Positions 6,970 through 13,855 of a DNA stretch of 20,516 nt are shown piece by piece. This DNA is from a virus. Under the pieces are notes generated by a model, which saw only the letters and a list, made by a program, of their open reading frames with translations, was not told the origin of the DNA and did not search any database. Numbering within the stretch: position 1 is the first letter of the stretch; every line of letters begins with the position of its first letter. The stretch is from positions 1-20,516 of the IMG/VR virus record IMGVR_UViG_3300024306_000098; one strand, given 5' to 3'. The position numbers and the translations under genes are program-made.

Positions 6970-7048
6970 TCTATTCTTCCCTATAGCTTACACCAGCTAC
7001 GTGCGCTTCGCGCACGTTCGTTCACTACGTGAACGAAGAATAGAGTGG
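6961..7048. repeat. Nested GC-rich inverted repeats at the dUTPase start
   Basis: Two adjacent perfect hairpins, an 8-bp stem with TTC loop (6999-7017) and a 9-bp stem with TAC loop (7017-7037, sharing a base), lie inside an outer inverted repeat: 6971-6979 pairs with 7035-7043, extending to CCACT/AGTGG (6961-6965 with 7044-7048) with a 5-nt insertion in the left arm. In the dUTPase mRNA the outer stem would include the ribosome-binding site and sit across the start codon. The inner stems are conspicuously GC-rich against an AT-rich background. Confidence 0.85.
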
Positions 7049-7090
7049 AGAGAATTTGTAAAATTAGGATGAAAGAGGGGTTAATTTAAC

Positions 7091-7173
7091 GGGGCTAGAT
7101 GGATTCGAACCATCGCATTCTGCTTAAATATGTTAATCCCTAAGCATTGACTCTACCGCTGAGCTATAGCCCC
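7091..7173 (-). tRNA. tRNA-like gene with unusual anticodon/variable region
   Basis: On the minus strand this 83-nt element has a perfect 7-bp acceptor stem (GGGGCTA with TAGCCCC), a class I-like D arm (GCTC, 7-nt loop AGCGGTA, GAGT) and a perfect T arm (GATGG, TTCGAAT, CCATC). CCA is not encoded. The stretch between D and T arms is 35 nt, about 12 more than a class I tRNA needs, and gives no canonical 5-bp stem with 7-nt loop. The best alternatives are a 6-bp TGCTTA/TAAGCA stem with a 14-nt loop, or a weak stem with an 8-nt GCTTAGGG loop plus a long variable arm. I therefore assign no anticodon. TATAAT lies 5 nt upstream. Confidence 0.75.
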
Positions 7174-7179
7174 ATAAAA

Positions 7180-7704
7180 TTATATGAGATCTTTTTCTAT
7201 GTCGGAAAGCTTTTGATTTATCTCTTCTTCAGAGGGATCTTCTTGTGTATTGTCTTCTTTTAAGAATAAAGAGCGTTCTGCTTGTCTTCTTCTTGTAAGA
7301 CCTGCAAGCTCTTTGCCACCAGCTTTATTCCACCTTAAAAATTGCTCCGCAGCATCATTAAGTTTACCTTCATTTACCATCTTTAAAAGAGTTGATTTCT
7401 TTAAAGAGCCGGGTCCAACGTTATAGCAGAAAGATACTAAGGCTGCAAATTGATTATCTGCTATTGAACTTTTAACTAGATTATTAACGTGTTGTTCGTG
7501 CTCTCTCAGATGAAACGCAAGCAGTTCTTCTGCTCTTTCTTCGGTTATCTCTTTGTCTTTTAAAGAAACTTTTGTCCCATTCTCATAGTAAGTGCTTCCG
7601 TACCCTATGGTAGGTACCCCAGCGCTGCAAAGATATGGCTTCAAACGCAAACCTTCAAAGTCTTTGATTAAGTTAAGTCCAGCTTTATTTGTAGAGCGAG
7701 CCAT
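7180..7704 (-). CDS. Endolysin, T4-type lysozyme (GH24)
   Basis: This 174-aa protein is a GH24 muramidase that cleaves the MurNAc-GlcNAc bond of peptidoglycan to lyse the host. The active site follows the E-8-D/C-5-T pattern: Glu17 in DFEG, Cys26 in the second-residue position (Asp20 in T4 lysozyme) and Thr32 in VPTIGYG. FCYNVGPG at about 92-99 and LAGLTRRRQAE at about 134-144 are also family-typical. There is no signal peptide or SAR segment at the N-terminus, so it should need a holin, and none is visible nearby. About 25 acidic residues follow the domain. The ATG at 7702-7704 has no Shine-Dalgarno sequence; TATAAT lies 9 nt upstream. The stop is 6 bp before the tRNA-like gene. Confidence 0.95.
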   Translation of the reverse strand: MARSTNKAGLNLIKDFEGLRLKPYLCSAGVPTIGYGSTYYENGTKVSLKDKEITEERAEELLAFHLREHEQHVNNLVKSSIADNQFAALVSFCYNVGPGSLKKSTLLKMVNEGKLNDAAEQFLRWNKAGGKELAGLTRRRQAERSLFLKEDNTQEDPSEEEINQKLSDIEKDLI

Positions 7705-7719
7705 AATACATAAATTATA

Positions 7720-7959
7720 CTATGGAAACAGTTTAATGTCTTGCTCAAAATCACTATTAGAATAGTAGTTATTAACTAATGATCTTAGTGCTACTTCTAT
7801 ACCTCTAGTAATAGCGCTTTCTATAAGCTCAAATTGACGATATGGAGGAACATAGGCGCCATATTCGTTCTTTAATGGGCTAAGTTCAGTTGAGACAACT
7901 TCACAAGCCACTCTATATGCGTCTTTTATAACTTCTTCTTTACTTTTAACAAAACTCAT
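7720..7959 (-). CDS. Small hypothetical protein, 79 aa
   Basis: I do not recognise this protein. It is mostly helical, with one helix at about 5-25 and another at about 42-65, separated by an aromatic/proline segment (AYVPPYRQFE), and has no membrane segment or cysteine cluster. Its ATG overlaps the helicase stop by 4 bp (ATGA), so it is probably translated with the helicase. The tight coupling argues that it is real. Its role could relate to the helicase or the downstream endolysin, but nothing in the sequence decides this. Confidence 0.7.
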   Translation of the reverse strand: MSFVKSKEEVIKDAYRVACEVVSTELSPLKNEYGAYVPPYRQFELIESAITRGIEVALRSLVNNYYSNSDFEQDIKLFP

Positions 7960-9350
7960 ACGATCTTTACCTTATCTGTTATTTCTCTATAATAAGAGAT
8001 TCTGCTGTTGGCATGTCTTGACAACATCGATGATCCTGTTGGAATATAGTCTAACACGATGCACTTAGTTTTTTGACCTTGTTTTCTTAGACCTCGACCG
8101 ACAGCTTGGATTACGGGCCCCTTGGAGGCCATGAAATTTGCAAGTATTAACACATCTACATTCTGCGTGTCCGTTCCTTCACCTATACGGCCGTCTGTTC
8201 CAACTAGACCTCTAACTTTTCCTTTATTTAAAGCGTCGACGTAATCTTGAGATTTAGAATCTACGCCGGTTGCAAAAGGAATATTGAGCTGTTTGCTAAG
8301 TTCTTCTCCATGCGCCACCTCATCTACAAGGATAAGGACAGATTTGCCGGATTCCATCATCTTCTCAGCGTCTTCTCTTATCCTATCTTTCATTATATTG
8401 TTGTTTAAAACATGCTCTTTATAAGATTTAAGTTTATCGTCTTTAAAGTCTTTTCCGCCTGTATCTACTTTTCTAACTATAAAATAGGGCTCCGCAAGCC
8501 AACCATTTTCTACGCCCCATCTTATATCTCTTCTCATTATGACAGGGCCACATCCAGCGGTTATCATTATGTCCTTACCATCAGATCTATAATCTGTGGC
8601 TGTAAGACCAAATATCTTACCGGTGTTAGATAAACCTTCAGCTATATCGAAGAAAGTGTTTGCCGGCGTATGATGGGTTTCATCGATTATCAGTAAGCCA
8701 AGATCTGCATTTTTAAAATCGTTTACGCCCTTACATATAGATGCGGCTATTCCAACCGTGATATCGTTTATTTTTTTCTTGCCGCTACCGTAGAAACCCA
8801 CCTTATTTTTGCCAAAGCATGACTCAAAAAGCGTATAAAATTGCTTAGCAACTGATTCGCTTGGGCAAACAACTAATGTACGCTTCTTGTATTGCTGTAT
8901 CATGTGTGTCGCGAGCAAGGTCTTTCCGAGACCTGTTGCGAAATTTATTACGCCTCTATTATTAGAAAGCATTGCTTCTACTGCTTCTTTTTGATACGGC
9001 CTTAGATCATATGGCTTCTTCGCCCAAGGAAGTGATATCTTGCTACCGGTTTCTTTTCTGCCATCTTGTATAGATGCTTTATCCGAAAAAATATTTAAGA
9101 ACATGTCCAAAAAACATGTAGACATGGTTAGTACGTTTCCATCTATAGAGAACAGGCTACCATTGACTTCTTTTTGTAACTTGGCAAACGCTGGAGAATT
9201 TCTATGCCACAGACTTTTTGCCATTCTTCTAAGTTGATACTGTTTTGATTTGTCTGTGTATGATAGATTTTGATTTGCCCAAGATATCATCTGAGGAGTT
9301 GGATCAACGACGGTGATTTTATCGTTGTTGATTAACACTTTACTTATCAT
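7956..9350 (-). CDS. UvsW-like SF2 DNA helicase
   Basis: From the ATG chosen here the protein is 464 aa; an upstream TTG at 9386 would add 12 residues, and neither start has a Shine-Dalgarno sequence. Numbering from the TTG, the SF2 motifs are: LRPYQ (128-132), Walker A ATGLGKT (150-156), DETHH (235-239, motif II), TAT (262-264, motif III), GEGTD (402-406, motif V) and QAVGRGLR (427-434, motif VI with the arginine finger). The order and length fit T4 UvsW and related XPB-like phage helicases, which unwind recombination intermediates and R-loops and help switch from origin-driven to recombination-dependent replication. The N-terminal 110 residues probably form the small DNA-binding domain. It leads the minus-strand run, divergent from the replication operon. 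Confidence 0.93.
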   Translation of the reverse strand: MISKVLINNDKITVVDPTPQMISWANQNLSYTDKSKQYQLRRMAKSLWHRNSPAFAKLQKEVNGSLFSIDGNVLTMSTCFLDMFLNIFSDKASIQDGRKETGSKISLPWAKKPYDLRPYQKEAVEAMLSNNRGVINFATGLGKTLLATHMIQQYKKRTLVVCPSESVAKQFYTLFESCFGKNKVGFYGSGKKKINDITVGIAASICKGVNDFKNADLGLLIIDETHHTPANTFFDIAEGLSNTGKIFGLTATDYRSDGKDIMITAGCGPVIMRRDIRWGVENGWLAEPYFIVRKVDTGGKDFKDDKLKSYKEHVLNNNIMKDRIREDAEKMMESGKSVLILVDEVAHGEELSKQLNIPFATGVDSKSQDYVDALNKGKVRGLVGTDGRIGEGTDTQNVDVLILANFMASKGPVIQAVGRGLRKQGQKTKCIVLDYIPTGSSMLSRHANSRISYYREITDKVKIV

Positions 9351-9392
9351 ATCAATATGATACCAAGTAATGAAAGATAAGTTCAATATTTA

Positions 9393-9421
9393 TCGACAAT
9401 TAAATGATATCCTTGTATAAT
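9393..9421 (+). promoter_or_regulatory. Sigma70-type promoter of the replication operon
   Basis: TCGACA (9393-9398) and TATAAT (9416-9421) are separated by exactly 17 bp; the -35 box has one mismatch to consensus and the -10 is exact. GGAGG follows at 9436-9440, 4 nt before the first ATG of the plus-strand operon at 9445. It lies in the short divergent gap between the UvsW-like helicase and the replication genes. I found only a weak candidate pointing the other way (TTGAAC, 18 bp, TATCAT on the minus strand). Confidence 0.82.
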
Positions 9422-9444
9422 AAAAATAACCATTTGGAGGTTTT

Positions 9445-9642
9445 ATGAGCGATATTTCTTACGCTAACAAATTAAAGACTCAGCTTTACTGGTGGCTTGG
9501 TAAGCGCAGGCCGTTTGTAATCAACGACGAATACAGAATCGAACTTCTCTTCATAGACAAAGAAAATAATTCCGTTAAAATTCAAGTTACTAACTTGAAA
9601 ACCGGTGATTCAACTATAAAAGAAGAGTCGATCAATGCTTGA
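9445..9642 (+). CDS. Small hypothetical protein, 65 aa
   Basis: I do not recognise this protein. After a short N-terminal helix containing YWWLGKRRPF (about 15-24), the rest looks like a small beta-sheet (about 28-60) with alternating hydrophobic and charged residues. A nucleic-acid or protein adaptor role is possible but not shown. It is the first gene of the plus-strand operon, with a strong ribosome-binding site (GGAGG, 4 nt spacing) and a good promoter about 25 bp upstream. It overlaps the next gene by 8 bp. Being first in a helicase-primase operon suggests an early, replication-related product. Confidence 0.75.
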   Translation: MSDISYANKLKTQLYWWLGKRRPFVINDEYRIELLFIDKENNSVKIQVTNLKTGDSTIKEESINA

Positions 9643-10180
9643 AGAAAAAAATCTTATATTTGAAGAGTGGAAGGCCTCTTTATCTAAGAAAGATAGAACA
9701 GTAAAGAGCGTTGAAGAGAATTTTCAATGTCTTTTTGAAAATCTTAAAAATGCAAATGTTACATTTGACGAAGCGTTTGAATTCTTAGAAAAGGCCACAA
9801 ATGCTCATTACCCTAAGCACGCCGTTGCTGTCAATACCTATAACAGGTTAAAGTCTATTCCAAGAATTAAAGCATTAGGTGAAAAGCTCTTTATAAAAGA
9901 ATGGCATAAAGATATAGAAGAAAAATGCAAATCTGCTTTCTTTTCTATATATCCAAGAACAAAACAAAAAATATCAAAAACAAAAGACGACGACGATGGT
10001 GAGCCAAAAGTTTTTGGTAACATGTCAGCTAAAGAGTATCGTCTGCAGCGTCAGTACGCAGATCAATTTCCGGTCTTGAATACTGAAGAGCTCGAAAAAC
10101 GTTTGCGCGATACTTCGTATAATCCCTTGGAAGATTATAAACGCGTTTTAAGCGAGGCAGAAGATGGCAGTTTTAAGTAA
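9635..10180 (+). CDS. Hypothetical protein upstream of the replicative helicase
   Basis: This 181-aa protein matches no family I recognise. It is mostly helical and charged, with a KTKDDDDGEP linker at about residues 114-123 dividing an N-terminal helical region (about 1-110) from a C-terminal region (about 127-181) rich in Arg, Tyr and acidic residues. It overlaps both neighbours (8 bp and 17 bp), so it is translationally coupled to the DnaB-like helicase. In many phages the gene just before the helicase encodes its loader or an ssDNA-binding partner (T4 gp59 or lambda P by function), so this is a positional candidate for a loader. That is inference from place only. Confidence 0.75.
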   Translation: MLEEKNLIFEEWKASLSKKDRTVKSVEENFQCLFENLKNANVTFDEAFEFLEKATNAHYPKHAVAVNTYNRLKSIPRIKALGEKLFIKEWHKDIEEKCKSAFFSIYPRTKQKISKTKDDDDGEPKVFGNMSAKEYRLQRQYADQFPVLNTEELEKRLRDTSYNPLEDYKRVLSEAEDGSFK

Positions 10181-11150
10181 AGAGCATCAAGAACAACTTC
10201 TAAAAAGAGCTGGTATATCTAGTTCATCTTCAGATATCACTGTCTCTATCGATGAGATCGATTCTTTTGGCGACAAGGAATCTCTCCTAAAGATGTATAA
10301 AAACATAGCATCTTACAACAAGATGCTAAACGAGAGAATAACATTGATCAATGATTCTCTTACTGCCGCCATACCTTTTACGCGAGAAAATCTATATCTG
10401 TTTTGCGCATATACTGGTTCAGGTAAATCAACCGTTGCTGCAAACATATCATATCCTTTGTGGAAACAGGGCAAAAAAGTACTGGTTGTATCCAACGAGG
10501 AATCTGAGCAAGACGTTCTTCTTAGGGTTGCTTGTTTAGATAAAGGATACAACTTTAACGAGTATAAAAAAGGGCAAATGCCTCCAGAGCTTCTTAGAGA
10601 GCTCTGTGCTATGCTTCCAGAGATAGCCAAATATGTTAAAGTACTAGATGTCGTGTGGAGAGAAGGCCTTACTACTAAGGTTGAAGGTGTTAAGGCCGCT
10701 CTAGAATCCGTTAAAGGGCATGGTTACTCTTGTGTGCTTATCGATTATTATCAGTTGATCAAATATTCCTTACGACAGCCAGATAAGACTACGTACGAGG
10801 TTCTAAACGACCTTAGAACGTGGCTTGGTCAATATATCAAGAGCTCTGAAGTACCAGTGTGTTTGTTCGTTCAGCTTTATTCTGTAGGTAAAAAAGGCGG
10901 AACAAAAGATATCGATGCTAGAATAAAAGAATGTTCTGCAATCGTAGAACCTGCAACCGTTATTATCGAAGTTATTCCTAACTGGGAAGATGCCACTACG
11001 GACTTTGTTATTCATAAAGATCGATTTGGGGTTGCGGGGCATAAGATTGTATGCCCTTTCGAGAAAGGTAGATACCTAAAACAGATCTCCGAGAGAGAAG
11101 TTGCAGAGAGACAGCTTGATAAGCTAGAAGCAAATTTGCAAGAAAAATAA
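10164..11150 (+). CDS. DnaB-type (SF4) replicative DNA helicase, compact
   Basis: This 328-aa protein has the RecA-like core of DnaB helicases: Walker A AYTGSGKST (82-90), NEES at 111-114 supplying the catalytic glutamate region, Walker B VLIDYYQL (191-198), a polar sensor in VQLYSVGKKGG (236-246), and KDRFGVAG (285-292), matching the KxRxGxxG arginine-finger motif. It should unwind the fork 5' to 3' as a hexamer with the primase encoded next. It is far shorter than DnaB (471 aa) or T4 gp41 (475 aa): about 80 residues precede Walker A, so the usual N-terminal primase-interaction domain is reduced or missing. The start has GAGG 6 nt upstream. One base separates its stop from the primase start. 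Confidence 0.92.
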   Translation: MAVLSKEHQEQLLKRAGISSSSSDITVSIDEIDSFGDKESLLKMYKNIASYNKMLNERITLINDSLTAAIPFTRENLYLFCAYTGSGKSTVAANISYPLWKQGKKVLVVSNEESEQDVLLRVACLDKGYNFNEYKKGQMPPELLRELCAMLPEIAKYVKVLDVVWREGLTTKVEGVKAALESVKGHGYSCVLIDYYQLIKYSLRQPDKTTYEVLNDLRTWLGQYIKSSEVPVCLFVQLYSVGKKGGTKDIDARIKECSAIVEPATVIIEVIPNWEDATTDFVIHKDRFGVAGHKIVCPFEKGRYLKQISEREVAERQLDKLEANLQEK

Positions 11151-11151
11151 T

Positions 11152-12036
11152 ATGAGTAATGTAAAAGCACTATCGACACGACACTGCTTGATATGTAAGG
11201 GCGGAAGAAAAAACGCATGCTTGCATTGGCACATAGATCAAGATACTCAAGATATCTGGGTGTACTGTGTAGGTAAATGTCAAAGAGGTTATTCAATTCG
11301 TTCATACTGTTATCACGCTGGAATACAATTAGCAGAATTCTTAAAGGGAGATTTTGAGTTTAAAGAGGCAAAGCCTGATGAAGTAAATGTCATGAGCTGG
11401 CCAGCTAGATTCATCCCCATGTCCGATCCAAGAGCTAAAAATGGAGTAGATTATCTTAAAACTAGAGGCTTATCGCCTCAAGGTGACATGTATTACGACA
11501 TAGAAAGAAATGGCATAGTTTTTCCTTATTACTTCGATAATCATTTCTGCGGAGCACAAACCAGATTTATAGAACCTAGAATTAATCCAGACGGAGAAAT
11601 TCAAAAGATGGATACTATGCCAGGAACTAGATTAGGCAATCTTATATATGGCTGGAATCAATCCAAATTCATGGGTAACATAAAGGGTGTATTAATAACA
11701 GAAGGTGCATTAAATGCTATAGCAATTAATCAGGCATTTAATATAGCATACGGTGGAGTACACAATAATCCATGGCGTGCAGTTGCTTGCTCTGGCGCAG
11801 GTGCTACCGCACATCATAGGCAAATATTTAAAGATCTTAAGGATCAAGGTTTAAAAGTTGTAGTTGCCCCAGATTCTGATGAAGCAGGTGCAAAGATGCT
11901 TAAGAAATTTAAAGAATCAGAATCATGCACGCATTTTGCACTAACTAACACTACAGAAGATTGGAATGATTGCCTTAAGGCCATGGGACACAAGGATTTT
12001 GCAAAGTTTGTATTGTCTTGTATAAGATCTATATGA
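11152..12036 (+). CDS. DNA primase (zinc finger plus TOPRIM)
   Basis: This 294-aa protein has an N-terminal zinc-binding region (Cys12-x2-Cys15 with Cys39-x3-Cys43; nearby His residues could also serve) followed by a TOPRIM catalytic core. TEG at 183-185 carries the metal-binding Glu184, and the acidic triad lies in APDSDEAG (239-246), the same DxDxxG arrangement as DnaG and T7 gp4 primases. It would make RNA primers for lagging-strand synthesis together with the helicase encoded 1 bp upstream. There is no fused helicase domain, so helicase and primase are separate as in T4. At 294 aa it is shorter than T4 gp61 (342 aa) or DnaG. The stop overlaps the following ATG (ATGA). Confidence 0.92.
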   Translation: MSNVKALSTRHCLICKGGRKNACLHWHIDQDTQDIWVYCVGKCQRGYSIRSYCYHAGIQLAEFLKGDFEFKEAKPDEVNVMSWPARFIPMSDPRAKNGVDYLKTRGLSPQGDMYYDIERNGIVFPYYFDNHFCGAQTRFIEPRINPDGEIQKMDTMPGTRLGNLIYGWNQSKFMGNIKGVLITEGALNAIAINQAFNIAYGGVHNNPWRAVACSGAGATAHHRQIFKDLKDQGLKVVVAPDSDEAGAKMLKKFKESESCTHFALTNTTEDWNDCLKAMGHKDFAKFVLSCIRSI

Positions 12037-12416
12037 AAAGATCTGCTCTTGAAGAAATAGAAAAAAGAATAGCCAAGAAAAAAGAGCTTAAAAACAAGAT
12101 TCTTCAAAAAAATACTGCAAAGGGTTATGTTTTACAGTTCATAAAAAATATAGAAGAACTTAATGACCTTAAGTTTAATGATTCTTTTTCTCTAATGAGC
12201 TCCGTTAAAAGAGCAAAAAATCTACTTCAAGAGCAAATAAACACGATTGATCCTTTAGCATCTATAGACATAGATTGGATTAACGACGAATATAATGATA
12301 ATGCTTTTATGTTATGTGTGAATCATGTCACTATAACATGGTCTAAAAAATATCAAGAACTTAATAAGTGCGAAGAAAAAAGTATTATAAGCGCGATAGA
12401 TGCAGTTATATTTTAA
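12033..12416 (+). CDS. Hypothetical protein, 127 aa
   Basis: I do not recognise this protein. It begins with a very basic helix (about residues 1-35), continues with helices, and ends with a short strand-rich segment (about 75-110) and a final helix. I chose the ATG at 12033 because it forms an ATGA overlap with the primase stop; a TTG at 12018 would add 5 residues. Basic N-terminus and operon position suggest a nucleic-acid-related accessory protein, but no motif supports a specific role. It is the last plus-strand gene, and its final 11 bp overlap the convergent collar-protein gene tail to tail. Confidence 0.75.
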   Translation: MKRSALEEIEKRIAKKKELKNKILQKNTAKGYVLQFIKNIEELNDLKFNDSFSLMSSVKRAKNLLQEQINTIDPLASIDIDWINDEYNDNAFMLCVNHVTITWSKKYQELNKCEEKSIISAIDAVIF

Positions 12417-13119
12417 TTATGTAATTTAGACCTATAGAAGCAGGGGCTGTTTCATTTGTGTCGCCATTTGCTTGAAAAGCAGCAGTAAGATTGTGCGTAT
12501 TGTTTACTGAAGTAGCTACTGAAGTAGTAACTGAAGTAGCTACCGCTGGAATCCTAGTTTCGGGAGGACTTGATGAACCTACACTTAAAAAGTAATCTTT
12601 AGACACCGAGCCGCTTGTTATACTTACAACGGCCTGTTTAGTTACAGCTGAACTAGTGTGTCTTATAGCTGGAAAAGGGTATGAGCTATTTTGATTTACG
12701 GTTGATGCTGCTGTAGATGTTGCTGTAGATGTTGCTGTAGATGTGATATTTCCTGTTACTCCGTGAGTATGACGCAGTGTTCTATCGCTTGTCTTAGAAC
12801 CTCTAAGAGCAGAAAAATTTTTTCCACTTATGTTTTGACTACCTACACCTCTTACAAAAATACCTCTGCAGTCAGGTAGTTCACCTTGAACACCGTATGC
12901 TGTACCTAGTATCGCATATAACGCAGAAAAATCAGCTTGTTTGCCCTGCACTATTCCTACTCCATTAGGTAATTGTTCTCCGTTGCATAGTAGCCAGCCA
13001 TCTGGGGCGCTATCACCGGCATACATGCTAATAGTGCCAGTAGGAATTACAGCGGTCGATGCACCTGTACCTGATTCAGGCACGCTCACGTTAGACGTAT
13101 TTAAATTTGTTCTAGGCAT
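12406..13119 (-). CDS. Tail Collar domain tail-fibre protein (copy 1, repeat-rich)
   Basis: This 237-aa protein contains a phage Tail Collar domain: IPTGTISMYAGDSAPDGWLL (25-44), then YAILGTAYG and a CRGIFVRGVG segment (84-93). An HTH triplet (His117, His119) sits where metal-binding HxH motifs occur in T4 gp12/gp37-type tips. The C-terminus ends in GLNYIIKI, shared with the two paralogues upstream. Unlike them, it has a longer middle section with two low-complexity Thr/Ser/Ala blocks (127-140 and 192-206) encoded by 12-bp tandem repeats. It probably forms a trimeric fibre tip or short tail fibre contacting the host surface. It is last in the minus-strand adhesin run and overlaps the replication operon end by 11 bp. 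Confidence 0.88.
   Translation of the reverse strand: MPRTNLNTSNVSVPESGTGASTAVIPTGTISMYAGDSAPDGWLLCNGEQLPNGVGIVQGKQADFSALYAILGTAYGVQGELPDCRGIFVRGVGSQNISGKNFSALRGSKTSDRTLRHTHGVTGNITSTATSTATSTAASTVNQNSSYPFPAIRHTSSAVTKQAVVSITSGSVSKDYFLSVGSSSPPETRIPAVATSVTTSVATSVNNTHNLTAAFQANGDTNETAPASIGLNYIIKI
12506..12541. repeat. 12-bp tandem repeat, three copies
   Basis: Three head-to-tail units of ACTGAAGTAGCT; the middle one differs only in its last two bases. In the protein (minus strand) they encode the Ala-Thr-Ser-Val type repeat near the C-terminus. Twelve-base units keep the reading frame, so copy-number change would lengthen or shorten the protein by four residues. Confidence 0.9.
12710..12745. repeat. 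12-bp tandem repeat, three copies
   Basis: Three units of GCTGTAGATGTT, the last with one change. They encode the Thr-Ser-Thr-Ala repeat in the middle of the first collar protein. This unit is unrelated in sequence to the repeat at 12506-12541 but has the same length and copy number. Confidence 0.9.
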
Positions 13120-13122
13120 ATT

Positions 13123-13392
13123 TTAATTCAATGTGTCGTTATTTTGATCGTTTGGTTTTTCGATAATAGATTCTTCTATTGCAGGCTCTTCTACTACAGG
13201 TACATCTCCGTTTTCATCAAGGCCGTAACGGAGTCTTTGTGCAATTACGATCTGCTTAACGCGCTCAAAATGTTCTTCTGCAATATCGCATTCTATATCT
13301 TCTTGAGCTAAAACCGCAATTCCTTTTTCATCTAGAATATGCAAACCTTCTTGTGAGAACAAAGCTTCATTTTTTCTTATTTTTATTTTCAT
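13123..13392 (-). CDS. Small hypothetical protein in the adhesin array, 89 aa
   Basis: This protein matches no family I know. Residues 1-60 look like a small alpha/beta fold (basic strand, turn, strand, then a helix containing AEEHFERVKQIV). Residues 65-89 are acidic and disordered. It has a good ribosome-binding site (AAAGGTG) before ATG 13390-13392. It sits between two collar-protein genes, with 3-bp gaps on both sides, so it is probably co-expressed with them. A chaperone or structural partner for the fibre proteins is a positional guess. Confidence 0.7.
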   Translation of the reverse strand: MKIKIRKNEALFSQEGLHILDEKGIAVLAQEDIECDIAEEHFERVKQIVIAQRLRYGLDENGDVPVVEEPAIEESIIEKPNDQNNDTLN

Positions 13393-13395
13393 AAT

Positions 13396-13845
13396 TTACA
13401 CCTTTATTATATAGTTAACACCAACATTTGCTGGGCGAGTTTCGCTGCCACCGGCGTTCTGTATTGCCGTCGTATTCGTCCCCGGAAGTGTGCCATTTGG
13501 AAAATAATCTGTAGGTAAATTGGTGCTACTTCCTCCGGAATCATAAACAATTATATTGTGGTTATGGCTTTTAAAATCATCGGCCTGCACGGCGCCTCTA
13601 GTGGTAGAATATATACCGGTAGTTCCAGCGCCCCTTAAAAAATATCCCTGTGTGTTCGGTAGATTAAAAGTGGTAGATCCATCTCCAGTACCATAAGCGG
13701 TGCCTAATGAAGCAAATAAAGTAGCATATGTTGTTCTACTAACTGCCTGACCTTGACATAGAAGCCACCCATCTGGCGCCACCGAGCCGGCAAACGGAAG
13801 AACTACTCCCGGCGGAACTATTGATTGTACACTAAGAAAACCCAT
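13396..13845 (-). CDS. Tail Collar domain protein (copy 2)
   Basis: This 149-aa protein is almost entirely a Tail Collar domain: PPGVVLPFAG (11-20), GWLLCQGQAVSR (26-37), LGTAYGTGDGSTTFNLPNTQ (47-66), FLRGAG (69-74) and an HNH triplet (His94, His96). The C-terminus is ETRPANVGVNYIIKV. It should form a trimeric adhesin or fibre tip. It is a close paralogue of the 155-aa protein at 14510-14977: the DNA encoding the QGQAVSR and DGSTTFNLPNTQG region is nearly identical, pointing to recent duplication or gene conversion. The ATG has GGAG 6 nt upstream. Small size suggests a tip attached to another fibre protein. Confidence 0.9.
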   Translation of the reverse strand: MGFLSVQSIVPPGVVLPFAGSVAPDGWLLCQGQAVSRTTYATLFASLGTAYGTGDGSTTFNLPNTQGYFLRGAGTTGIYSTTRGAVQADDFKSHNHNIIVYDSGGSSTNLPTDYFPNGTLPGTNTTAIQNAGGSETRPANVGVNYIIKV

Positions 13846-13855
13846 AATTGCTCCG

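Noticed and set aside
6999-7037. CRISPR-like or regularly spaced repeat
   Set aside because: The two hairpins have different sequences, are adjacent with no spacer, and are not repeated further; they are simple inverted repeats.
12018-12035. TTG start for the last plus-strand gene
   Set aside because: The ATG at 12033 makes a standard ATGA overlap with the primase stop; the TTG has no supporting ribosome-binding site.
12395-12440. Bidirectional terminator at the convergent gene junction
   Set aside because: The two genes overlap by 11 bp and I see no stable GC-rich stem with a T-run on either strand there.
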